Shown: positions 14,972-21,444 of the stretch, piece after piece
Numbering within the stretch: position 1 is the stretch's first letter
Layout of the letters: each line of letters opens with the position of its first letter
Assembly: GCA_964504285.1 (NCBI GenBank)
Contig: CAZDDZ010000038.1
Span: 1-21,526, forward strand
Length of the DNA stretch: 21,526 bases
Direction of reading: 5' to 3'
From: Pseudoflavonifractor sp964504285
Lineage (GTDB): Bacteria > Bacillota > Clostridia > Oscillospirales > Oscillospiraceae
Notes under the pieces: model-generated
The model's database searches: none
Seen by the model: the letters and a program-made list of their open reading frames with translations, nothing else
Told to the model about the DNA's origin: nothing
Program-made: the position numbers and the translations under genes

Positions 14972-15798
14972 ACTGCCACCGGGATTTTCACGTCCAGCGG
15001 GTGGCTCTCGTACCCTTCCAGGCTAAAGCTGTTTTTTGTAAATGCGTAAAAGTCGGTCACCGCAGAATCCACCACCAGCTTGGGGGCGGCATAGGGTTTT
15101 CTCGCAATAATCTCCTCTACGATGGGCACATGTCGGTCGTAGATATGCGCGTCGGCAATGACGTGAATCAGCTCCCCGGCCACCAAACCGCTGACCTGGG
15201 CAAACATATGCACCAGCGCGGCGTACTGCATTACATTCCAGCCGTTGGCGGTGAGCATATCCTGGCTGCGCTGATTGAGGATTGCGTTGAGTGTCTTGCC
15301 GCTGACGTTAAAGGTCATGGAGTAGGCACAGGGGTAGAGGGCCATTTCACACAGGTCTTGGTGATTGTAGAGGTTGGTCATAATTCGGCGTGAAGCCGGG
15401 TTGTGCTTTAAATCAAAGAGCACCCGATCCACCTGGTCAAACTCACCCTCGGCGTACTTATGCTTGACCCCCAGCTGATAGCCGTAAGCCTTGCCGATAG
15501 AGCCGTTCTCATCCGCCCATGCATCCCATATGTGGCCGCCAAAGTCGTTTACGTTGCCCGACTTCTTCTGCCAAATCCACAGAAGTTCGTCTACGCTGCT
15601 CTTAAAGGCCATTTTGCGGATGGTCTGAATGGGGAACTCGGCTTGGAGGTCATAGCGGTTGACTATGCCGAATTTTTTGACCGTGTGGGCGCTCTCGCCG
15701 TCCTCCCAGCGGGGGCGGACAGGCAGATCGGAGTCCCAAACACCGCTGGATAAAATATCCTTGCAGTTTTTTATAAATAATTCGTCAGCGTAACTCAT
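14968..15798 (-). CDS. thyA: Thymidylate synthase (ThyA), variant active-site context
   Basis: Makes dTMP from dUMP using methylenetetrahydrofolate. The 276-residue product has LNQRSQDM (174-181) with the phosphate-binding Arg177 and Asp180, GWNVMQYAALVHMFAQ with Asn188 as the dUMP-recognition residue, and DAHIYDRHV with His218 and Tyr220. The nucleophile is Cys157 in ALYPCAYSMTF. In E. coli the matching stretch is APCHAFFQF, so the conserved His after the Cys is Ala here, and the family GLPFN is replaced by TANGWN. It belongs to a divergent ThyA branch rather than being broken. The start ATG at 15798 is six bases after AAAGGAG. It heads the thyA-folA-nudix operon. Confidence 0.93.
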   Translation of the reverse strand: MSYADELFIKNCKDILSSGVWDSDLPVRPRWEDGESAHTVKKFGIVNRYDLQAEFPIQTIRKMAFKSSVDELLWIWQKKSGNVNDFGGHIWDAWADENGSIGKAYGYQLGVKHKYAEGEFDQVDRVLFDLKHNPASRRIMTNLYNHQDLCEMALYPCAYSMTFNVSGKTLNAILNQRSQDMLTANGWNVMQYAALVHMFAQVSGLVAGELIHVIADAHIYDRHVPIVEEIIARKPYAAPKLVVDSAVTDFYAFTKNSFSLEGYESHPLDVKIPVAV

Positions 15799-15824
15799 AG
15801 TATACTCCTTTAGAGGTTTTTTCT

Positions 15825-15833
15825 ATTTTACCA
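15825..15833 (-). promoter_or_regulatory. Predicted extended -10 promoter of thyA operon
   Basis: On the minus strand TGGTAAAAT is an extended -10 element (TAAAAT at 15830-15825), about 27 bases before the thyA ATG. Only T-rich sequence occupies the -35 position. Confidence 0.4.
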
Positions 15834-15875
15834 TAGAACTCTCCTGAGAAAAAGCATTACAAAAAGAAAAAAATA

Positions 15876-16005
15876 TGCTATAATAGCCGCAAAACGGCTA
15901 TTATGCGCGCATGTGGGCACTGTGTGCCCATGCGCTGAGATTTCAGCCACGGCGCGGGACGCGCCGATGGCGCATTATACCACAACCAGTGGTTGTTGTA
16001 TAATG
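15876..16005 (+). promoter_or_regulatory. Dyad-rich promoter/leader region before the ArAE-type gene
   Basis: TGCTATAAT (extended -10, TATAAT at 15879-15884) opens the region, and a second TATAAT is at 15999-16004. Between them nearly every base can pair: ATAATAGCCG/CGGCTATTAT (15880-15904), GCGCATG-GGGCAC with GTGCCCATGCGC (15907-15935), CTGA/TCAG (15935-15946), GGCGCG/CGCGCC (15951-15965), and a 33-base near-palindrome (15973-16005, 15 of 16 arm bases pairing) centred on CAACCAGTGGTTG. In addition TATTATGCGC (15899-15908) can pair with GCGCATTATA (15970-15979) at nine of ten positions, enclosing the inner hairpins and competing with the last palindrome. This could be a regulatory RNA leader, an operator cluster or a small mobile palindrome. 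Confidence 0.5.
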
Positions 16006-16039
16006 AACTTCCAATTTTGTCAAATGGTAGGGGATTTTT

Positions 16040-16594
16040 TTGTCACAGGAAACACCGCTGCGCTTGCCCAAGGTAGGCCTGCGCAATCTAAAAACCGCGC
16101 TTTCTGCTACGCTCTGCGCCGCCCTGTACGCTATTTGGGGACGCAATCCCACCTTTGCCTGCATCGGCGCCATCTTCGGTATGGGCAGCGATTTGGGCGA
16201 CTCCTGGAAAAACGGCGGCAATCGGCTTATCGGCACCGTCATCGGCGGCTTTCTGGGTATGGGGCTGTTTTGGGTCTATTTGTTTTTCCCGCCCCAGGGC
16301 GGGGGAGACCGGCTTTGGCTGCTCCCCCTCCTCTTTGTGGGAGTAGTCATTCTTATCGTGTGCGCCCAGCTCTTTCAGTGGCCGGGGGCGGTGCAGCCGG
16401 GTGGCGTGGTGCTGTGCATCATTCTCTTTAACACGCCGGTGGATACCTACGTCCCCTACGCCATCAACCGCATGATTGACACCGGCGTGGGTGTGATTAT
16501 CTCGCTGGGCATCAATCTGCTTCTCCCACGCGAGCGCCTGGATTGCTGGCTGCTCTGGTGGCGGGGGTATCGGGAAAAGAAAAAGGAGGGGTAG
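16040..16594 (+). CDS. ArAE_1/FUSC-type membrane protein
   Basis: A 184-residue inner-membrane protein that resembles the aromatic acid exporter family 1 (FUSC-like) transmembrane domain. GLRNLKTALSATLCAALY (13-30) is the usual first span, and the family R-x3-T-x2-G pattern occurs in NRLIGTVIGG (61-70) and NRMIDTGVG (143-151). About five spans are present; the large cytosolic C-terminal domain of full-length members is missing, so this is a short form. The start is taken as the TTG at 16040, about six bases after TAGGGGA, because no ATG or GTG in frame precedes the first span. A structured leader lies upstream and a second membrane protein gene follows after three bases. Substrate export is inferred from the family. 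Confidence 0.8.
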   Translation: MSQETPLRLPKVGLRNLKTALSATLCAALYAIWGRNPTFACIGAIFGMGSDLGDSWKNGGNRLIGTVIGGFLGMGLFWVYLFFPPQGGGDRLWLLPLLFVGVVILIVCAQLFQWPGAVQPGGVVLCIILFNTPVDTYVPYAINRMIDTGVGVIISLGINLLLPRERLDCWLLWWRGYREKKKEG

Positions 16595-16597
16595 CTC

Positions 16598-17089
16598 ATG
16601 CAACGCGACACCACGGAGGAGCAGGGTCGTTTTTTGCTGCGGGCACTCCTTTGGCTGGTTTTCATCTGCGCGGTGGCGGGACAGGTGCTCTATTACGGGG
16701 CACTGAACCGGGACACCGCCCTCTACATAGCCACCGCTTTGGTTCCCACGGCGGTGGCGCTTTGGGCGCTCCACCGCGGGAGCTGGCCTGGACTGGTGCT
16801 TTTTTTCATTGCCTCCTTTCACACTGTGGCCAATGTCACCGGTGCGCTGTCCGAGGGCGGGCGGGAAGCCATGGGAAGTCCCGCCATAGTGGTGGAATTT
16901 ATCTCCCTGCTCCTGCGCCTGACGGTGGTTTTCTGCGTCCTTCGCCCTTCCCTGGTCAGCCAGTACCTCCTATACCGCCGCACCTTTCGCCGCAGGCGGG
17001 ATGATGTTATTGAAATCGGGCTTTTTGTGCTCTTTTACGCCCTCTTTATTATCGTGGCGCTTTCTCTACCGGAGCAAGCGCTGTACTAA
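16598..17089 (+). CDS. Five-span membrane protein of unknown function
   Basis: A 163-residue membrane protein that I do not recognise. Hydrophobic spans lie at about 13-33, 41-58, 65-84, 93-114 and 138-157. A basic stretch YRRTFRRRRDD (125-135) before the last span suggests a cytoplasmic loop. The ATG is eight bases after AAAGGAGG and three bases past the stop of the ArAE-type gene, so the two are made together and may work together. A strong terminator follows 16 bases after the stop, closing the two-gene unit. Confidence 0.8.
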   Translation: MQRDTTEEQGRFLLRALLWLVFICAVAGQVLYYGALNRDTALYIATALVPTAVALWALHRGSWPGLVLFFIASFHTVANVTGALSEGGREAMGSPAIVVEFISLLLRLTVVFCVLRPSLVSQYLLYRRTFRRRRDDVIEIGLFVLFYALFIIVALSLPEQALY

Positions 17090-17104
17090 GCCACGCTCTA
17101 CTGT

Positions 17105-17145
17105 AATCGCCGCGGAACAGATTGTTCCGCGGCGATTGTTTTTTT
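17105..17145 (+). terminator. Intrinsic terminator of the ArAE-type operon
   Basis: A perfect 15-base stem AATCGCCGCGGAACA/TGTTCCGCGGCGATT (17105-17119 with 17123-17137), loop GAT, followed by G and seven T. It ends the rightward pair of membrane genes. It lies head-on to the leftward S41-type gene ending at 17175. Confidence 0.93.
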
Positions 17146-17174
17146 CAGAGCCGCGCCTTCATATGGCTCGGCTT

Positions 17175-18584
17175 CTATTTCAGGTTATAGTGCTCAATGA
17201 GCCGCAGTACCGCGTCCTCCGCGTCGGGCGGATTCACCCACAGGTCGGGGAGATAGCCGATGCCGTCCCGGTTTTCTATCGTCTCGGCAAAACTTAGCCC
17301 TGTGCCAAAGTAGAGACTCAGCTTGGAATGCGGCAAATAAAATGCCCCGTTATTGGGGACTAGCGCGCATCCCAGTGTGGGTCCACCCACAAAGAGCACA
17401 TTTTCCGCCGAGCGCAGATACTGCACGGCACTCTCGCCCGATGACGCTACCCCTTTGTCGGTGAGTGCAAACACCATGCCGCTGTTGGGCGCCCATTTTC
17501 CATCAGACAAGACAGTTCTCCATGTGCCCATCTTTTCGGCAGGGTAATACTTAGGGAAAATATGGCAGGAAATCTGACTGTATTTGTGCCCCCAGGCTCG
17601 TCTTGGTTTCACAGGCTGACCCGTCCAGCCCTCAAACCAGTCTCCTACCCAGCTGTCGCTCCCGCCGTTGTTCCCACGCAGGTCGAACAGAAAGGTCTTT
17701 CCCGCATACTCGCCGCCGCAGGACGCAAAGCGCTCCAATTGTGGCTCCAGCACGGGATTACGAGCAACCATACCCCGTGAGATAAGAACAGGGATTCCCT
17801 CCCGCTCAGTTTCCTCAAAAATTGTGTAATCTGTTTTTTTGAATGCTCCCGCCCGCTGCCAACGCAGCGTATACTCCCCTACTGCGGCCGGTAAATCCTT
17901 TCCATCATGGCTCATGGCAAAAAAGCCGTAAGTGATGGCTCCGTTAAGGTCAACCGTGGGCTTAACATAGTTCATGTCCAATCCGGTTAAATCCGTCAAA
18001 TAGACACCCGGCACATAATACATATACTGGGTATGCTCGTCCCGCATAGAAAACTCACCCAGCATAAAATGTCCGTCCACCAGCAACGGCGAAAGATGGC
18101 GATTGAAAATTTCCGAAAATTCCTTGATTCGCGGCTCGTCCAGCGCCGCAACCTCCGCCCGGATTGCGTCCCAAATGGGTAGGAACACCTCATCCCCGCC
18201 AAAATACCCATAAGCGCCGTAGGTGGTTTTCAGCAGCCGGAAGCAAGTTTCAACATCCTCCAAAAGTTCTTCCTTGGTCACGTCCTCCACCGGCGGCGTA
18301 TAGGGTGCGCTAAGCAGCTTTATTTCCTCCTCGGTAAAGACGTTTACCTCCTCGGGGAAGTCTCCCGTCCAGGCCGAAATATCAATGGATGGATTTTCTT
18401 CAATTACCCTTTTTCGCTCCTCATTCACCCGGTTTAAAAAATCCGTAAATCTGACTTGGGTCACAGGGGCAGGGTCAGTTGCTGACGGCGCCCCTGTGAC
18501 AGTCTGGATAGGCGGCGCTTGTTCAGGGGTACACCCCCCCAGTAGGAGTAGCGCTAATAGCACAGGCACAAAACGTTTTTTCAC
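17175..18584 (-). CDS. Lipoprotein with S41-peptidase-like domain
   Basis: A 469-residue exported lipoprotein: signal MKKRFVPVLLALLLLGGC with lipobox Cys18, then a Pro/Thr-rich linker (20-42). The C-terminal half has S41 (C-terminal processing peptidase) features: TFLFDLRGNNGGSDS (297-311), then KGVASSGESAV (377-387) with the likely nucleophile at Ser382, VGGPTLG (399-405) and DGIGYLPDLWV (440-450). In CtpA-type enzymes a catalytic Lys stands where Pro402 is, so activity may use another arrangement, as in other S41 subgroups, or be lost. No PDZ domain is evident. The start is a GTG at 18584 that overlaps the mtaB stop as GTGA, with GGGAG about ten bases upstream. Its substrate is unknown. Confidence 0.85.
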   Translation of the reverse strand: MKKRFVPVLLALLLLGGCTPEQAPPIQTVTGAPSATDPAPVTQVRFTDFLNRVNEERKRVIEENPSIDISAWTGDFPEEVNVFTEEEIKLLSAPYTPPVEDVTKEELLEDVETCFRLLKTTYGAYGYFGGDEVFLPIWDAIRAEVAALDEPRIKEFSEIFNRHLSPLLVDGHFMLGEFSMRDEHTQYMYYVPGVYLTDLTGLDMNYVKPTVDLNGAITYGFFAMSHDGKDLPAAVGEYTLRWQRAGAFKKTDYTIFEETEREGIPVLISRGMVARNPVLEPQLERFASCGGEYAGKTFLFDLRGNNGGSDSWVGDWFEGWTGQPVKPRRAWGHKYSQISCHIFPKYYPAEKMGTWRTVLSDGKWAPNSGMVFALTDKGVASSGESAVQYLRSAENVLFVGGPTLGCALVPNNGAFYLPHSKLSLYFGTGLSFAETIENRDGIGYLPDLWVNPPDAEDAVLRLIEHYNLK

Positions 18585-19906
18585 TCTACCATCTCTCCCA
18601 TTAAGCCGTCGGCGTATAATCCGATGATTTTTACCTTTTTTAAGACATTGTGCAGATTCTCACCCTTAGTGTACACCGCCGCGTAATTGGGGGCATGTCC
18701 CCGCCAAAGGGCGGTTTTATGGGCAGGGTGTTTTTTCTCGTCTTCAAAGAGGACGGGAATTACCTCGCCAATGCGGCGGGTAAGATACTCCTCCTCCAGA
18801 CCCGCAGCCAAAGCCCGGGCGCGGTTGGCTCGTTCCTCCTTGCGTGCTTCGGGAATCTGGCCCTCCATATCCGCCGCCGGGGTGCCGGGTCGGCGGGAGT
18901 AGGGAAAAACATGCATGGAGGAAAAGCCGCACTTCTCCGCAAATGCCAGGCTCCGGGCAAATTCCTCCTCGGTCTCGCCGGGAAAGCCTACGATCAAATC
19001 GGTGGTAATGGCGGGGTTTTGGTAGTATTCACGGAGTAATTTTACGCTTTCATAATACCGTGCGGTATCATATTTTCGGTTCATCCGCTTTAAAACGCTG
19101 TCGCAGCCCGACTGCATAGACAGGTGAAAGTGGGGACAGAGGTTGGGCAGAGCGGCTGCTCGGCGGCAGAAATCGAGGGTAATGGTGCGTGGCTCCAGAC
19201 TCCCCAGCCGCAGGCGCAGGGTGGGTACTGCGGCGGCCACGGCCTCCGCCAGGTCAATCAGCGTCAGCGGTAGGGCTTGAGCTTGCTCCTGCCTCCAGGA
19301 AGAAATTTCAATGCCGGTGAGTACAATTTCCCCATAGCCCTCGGCGGCAAGCCGTTTTGCTTCACAAACCGCGTCGTATAGGGGCAGCGAGCGCACCGGG
19401 CCCCGGGCATAGGGGATGATGCAGTAGGTACAAAAATTAACGCAGCCGTCCTCCACCTTCAGCATGGCCCGGGTGCGCCCCTCCATGCCGCCTGCAGGGA
19501 GCTGCTCAAACTCGCGGTGGTGCATAATGTTATCCACCAGAATTCGAGGTGCCGCGTCCTCCGCAAGGGGACTGGCAAGCCGCTCCACCTCGTCCAAAAA
19601 TGCTAAGCGCCCGGTAGTACCCATAACCAAGTCCACCCCCAGGGCGGCCACTGCCGCCGGGTCGGTCTGGGCGTAGCATCCGCAGACCGCCACCACAGCG
19701 TCGGGGTTCTGTTTTCTGGCCTGGCGGATGATAACCCGGCATTTCTTATCGCTGTGTGCCGTAACGGTGCAGGTATTGATGATGTAGCCGTCGGCCTGCT
19801 CTCCAAAAGGGACGAGGCTATGCCCACGCCCCAGGAGCTCGTTCTCCATAGCCTGTGTCTCGTACTGATTGACCTTACAGCCGAGGGTGTATATCGCAAT
19901 GCGCAT
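18581..19906 (-). CDS. mtaB: tRNA (t6A37) methylthiotransferase MtaB
   Basis: Radical SAM enzyme that adds a methylthio group to N6-threonylcarbamoyladenosine at tRNA position 37 (t6A to ms2t6A), helping ANN codon reading. The 441-residue product has the N-terminal UPF0004 cluster cysteines Cys10, Cys46 and Cys77 (GCKVNQYE, NTCTV, CGCYAQ), the radical SAM CxxxCxxC at Cys155/159/162 in GCVNFCTYCIIPYARG, DLIVGFPGET, and a C-terminal TRAM-like region (about 377-441). GCKVNQYE and the length distinguish MtaB from MiaB and RimO. The ATG has GAGGT about eight bases upstream. The next gene overlaps its stop by four bases, though no shared function is obvious. Confidence 0.95.
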   Translation of the reverse strand: MRIAIYTLGCKVNQYETQAMENELLGRGHSLVPFGEQADGYIINTCTVTAHSDKKCRVIIRQARKQNPDAVVAVCGCYAQTDPAAVAALGVDLVMGTTGRLAFLDEVERLASPLAEDAAPRILVDNIMHHREFEQLPAGGMEGRTRAMLKVEDGCVNFCTYCIIPYARGPVRSLPLYDAVCEAKRLAAEGYGEIVLTGIEISSWRQEQAQALPLTLIDLAEAVAAAVPTLRLRLGSLEPRTITLDFCRRAAALPNLCPHFHLSMQSGCDSVLKRMNRKYDTARYYESVKLLREYYQNPAITTDLIVGFPGETEEEFARSLAFAEKCGFSSMHVFPYSRRPGTPAADMEGQIPEARKEERANRARALAAGLEEEYLTRRIGEVIPVLFEDEKKHPAHKTALWRGHAPNYAAVYTKGENLHNVLKKVKIIGLYADGLMGEMVE

Positions 19907-19951
19907 AGTCTTACCTCATAAAATGCAATTGATTTCAGTGGCTTTTCACCG

Positions 19952-19979
19952 TTGTAATTTTTCCGTTGGGTGATATAAT
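19952..19979 (+). promoter_or_regulatory. Predicted promoter of the HPr-like gene
   Basis: TTGTAA (19952-19957) and consensus TATAAT (19974-19979) are 16 bases apart, with TG one base before the -10. Transcription would begin near 19986, giving a leader of about 60 bases to the ATG at 20046. Confidence 0.6.
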
Positions 19980-20045
19980 GGTAGATGATTCTATTTTAAC
20001 AACTCATGGCCTGATTGTACAGACCAAAACACGGAGGAACTAGTT

Positions 20046-20288
20046 ATGCAGACCTTTTTTGTTACCCTCGCTTCCATTACCGATGTAAAGCTCTTTGTGG
20101 ATGCCGCTACCCGCTGCACCTGCGAGATCGATGTACTTTCCGGCCGTTACGTCATCGACGCCAAGAGCATTATGGGGCTTTTTTCTCTGGACTTGCAGAA
20201 GCCCGTCCAGGTAGAGTTCCACGGCTCAGATGCCGACGGCGCCGCTTTCCAGCAAGAAATTGCCCCCTTTATCGTTCCCGGCAAGTAA
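20046..20288 (+). CDS. HPr-like protein without the active-site histidine
   Basis: An 80-residue protein with the shape of the PTS phosphocarrier HPr. The regulatory serine region is clear as AKSIMGLFSLDL (39-50) with Ser41 where HPr has Ser46, followed by the family's VQVEFHGSDADGAAF. The GxHARPA loop that carries phosphorylated His15 is absent: that region reads ASITDVKLFVDAAT. It therefore cannot relay phosphate through His. A Crh-like regulatory role is possible, since Crh also lacks this His, or it may be an unrelated use of the fold. It is monocistronic: a promoter with TATAAT, GGAGG eight bases before the ATG, and a hairpin just after the stop. Confidence 0.8.
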   Translation: MQTFFVTLASITDVKLFVDAATRCTCEIDVLSGRYVIDAKSIMGLFSLDLQKPVQVEFHGSDADGAAFQQEIAPFIVPGK

Positions 20289-20292
20289 AGCT

Positions 20293-20359
20293 CAGGCTGT
20301 CGACTTTGTCGACAGCCTGGGGGCGGGTTCCTGCACGCGAAAGCGGGGGCTCTGCCCCC
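20293..20359 (+). terminator. Two hairpins after the HPr-like gene
   Basis: CAGGCTGTCGAC/GTCGACAGCCTG (20293-20304 with 20308-20319, loop TTT) is a perfect 12-base stem five bases past the stop. It lacks a U-tract, so termination is uncertain. A second stem GGGGGC/GCCCCC (20345-20350 with 20354-20359) follows. Both look like common intergenic palindromes of such genomes. From 20360 to 20408 nothing else is seen. Confidence 0.5.
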
Positions 20360-20408
20360 CCTTTCACACGATCCCCCCCACTCAAAAACCTCGGCCTTTT
20401 GCCATTCA

Positions 20409-20580
20409 ATTTTAGAGCGTATCTGAAAAGTAGCGGAATGCACAGAAACGCAGGATTTTTTTGTCAGGCAAGCCGATTTTTTGCAGCCATACTGACGTAT
20501 GGCAAGGAAAATAGGCGCTGCCATGACGGAAAAAGACAAGTTTATGGGCGTTTTGATACTTTTCAGATACGCTCTAAAAT
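20409..20580 (+). repeat. MITE-like element, copy 3 (intact)
   Basis: The ends 20409-20432 and 20557-20580 are perfect 24-base inverted repeats (core GAGCGTATCTGAAAAG). Total length is 172 bases. A TA lies outside GAGC and GCTC on each side, fitting insertion at TA. The inside holds CAGGCAAG, CATACTGACGTATG (itself partly palindromic) and TGCCATGACG, shared with copy 2, and further blocks shared with copy 1. No protein is encoded, so any movement would need a transposase from elsewhere. Confidence 0.75.
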
Positions 20581-20589
20581 AGCAGTTTT

Positions 20590-20618
20590 TTGACAAGCTG
20601 CGGCGGAGCCCTCAAAAT
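20590..20618 (+). promoter_or_regulatory. Predicted promoter of yfbR
   Basis: Perfect TTGACA (20590-20595), then 17 bases, then CAAAAT (20613-20618). It starts ten bases after the MITE-like element and 66 bases before the yfbR ATG. The imperfect stem GCGGAG-CCTCA/TGAGG-CTCCGC overlaps the -10. Confidence 0.5.
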
Positions 20619-20655
20619 GAGGACTCCGCTTTCTGTAAAGAGAGGTGAACATTCC

Positions 20656-21234
20656 ATGGCATACAATTTCTTTGCCTTTATCGCCCGCATGCGGTACATC
20701 AACCGCTGGGGGCTTATGCGCAACACCGAGCAGGAGAATATTCAGGAGCACTCCCACATGGTGGCCGTCATTGCTCACGCTCTGGCTGTCATTCGCCGGG
20801 ATGTGCTCCATCTGGACGCTGACCCGGACAAGGCTGCCACCGCTGCCCTGTACCACGACGCACCCGAAATTTTTACCGGAGACCTGCCCACCCCCGTCAA
20901 GTACTACAACCCTGAAATACGCGCCGCTTATCAAGAGGTAGAGGTTATCTCGGCGGACAAGCTCCTGGCCATGCTGCCCGGGGAGCTGCGGGAGGCGTAT
21001 AACCAGCTACTCCACGAGAGCTACGACAGCGGCACCCGCCAGCTGGTGAAGGCCGCCGACAAGCTCTCGGCCCATATCAAGTGTCTGGAGGAGCTGAAGG
21101 CCGGCAACCGTGAATTTCAGCAGGCCGCCGACCAAACCCGCGCGGCGGTAGAAGCCATGGGTCTTCCGGAGGTTTCCTACTTTATGGAGCACTTCCTCCC
21201 GGCATTTGGTTTGACTTTGGATGAACTGCAATAG
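20656..21234 (+). CDS. yfbR: 5'-deoxynucleotidase of the YfbR type (HD domain)
   Basis: A metal-dependent HD-domain phosphatase that removes phosphate from deoxyribonucleoside 5'-monophosphates. The 192-residue product closely follows E. coli YfbR: INRWGLMRNTEQENIQEHS (15-33) with Arg17 and Trp18 matching the residues that select deoxyribose, His32, the HD pair His67-Asp68 in ALYHDAPE with Glu71, TGDLPTPVKYYN (75-86), Asp135 in KAADKLSAH, KCLEELKAGN, and YFMEHFLPAFGLTLDE near the end. The ATG at 20656 lies about eight bases after AGAGGTGA; an ATG 22 codons upstream has no ribosome site and would add non-conserved residues. It is monocistronic. With the thyA-folA operon it touches the same dNMP pool, though the genes are not linked in transcription. 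Confidence 0.95.
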   Translation: MAYNFFAFIARMRYINRWGLMRNTEQENIQEHSHMVAVIAHALAVIRRDVLHLDADPDKAATAALYHDAPEIFTGDLPTPVKYYNPEIRAAYQEVEVISADKLLAMLPGELREAYNQLLHESYDSGTRQLVKAADKLSAHIKCLEELKAGNREFQQAADQTRAAVEAMGLPEVSYFMEHFLPAFGLTLDELQ

Positions 21235-21416
21235 AAGCGCTCCCGTAGGCGCATAGGGGAGCTAACGACAGAGCGGAGCGAAGTTTGGTAAGCCGCCAAG
21301 CGGCTGGACAAACTTTGCGCAGTCGCAGGAGTTAGCGACCCGGCCATGCGCCCAACGGGAGCGTGACACAGAAGCGCTCCCGTTGGCGCATAGGGGAGCT
21401 AACGACAGAGCGGAGC
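21233..21416. repeat. Composite palindromic and direct repeat after yfbR
   Basis: The 47-base units 21233-21279 and 21370-21416 match at 46 positions and face the same way. Between them, 21331-21363 is an inverted, diverged version of the unit start, so 21238-21363 forms a long imperfect hairpin with CGCTCCCGT/ACGGGAGCG at its base and GCCGCC-AAG-CGGC at its tip. The first unit begins at the yfbR stop codon, so the hairpin may also end yfbR transcription. No gene is credible here. Confidence 0.65.
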
Positions 21417-21444
21417 AAAAAAGTGCAGGGCAACTGACCTTTGT

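Noticed and set aside
13920..15753. Plus-strand frames across nudix, folA and thyA
   Set aside because: All are antisense to three recognised enzymes in a coupled operon.
15913..16431. 172-codon frame overlapping the ArAE-type gene in another phase
   Set aside because: Composition is Arg/His/Ser-rich with no hydrophobic spans. The other frame gives a clear membrane protein with family motifs.
21233..21416. Possible CRISPR array
   Set aside because: Only two direct units of 47 bases with an inverted copy between them, no further spacers and no cas genes.
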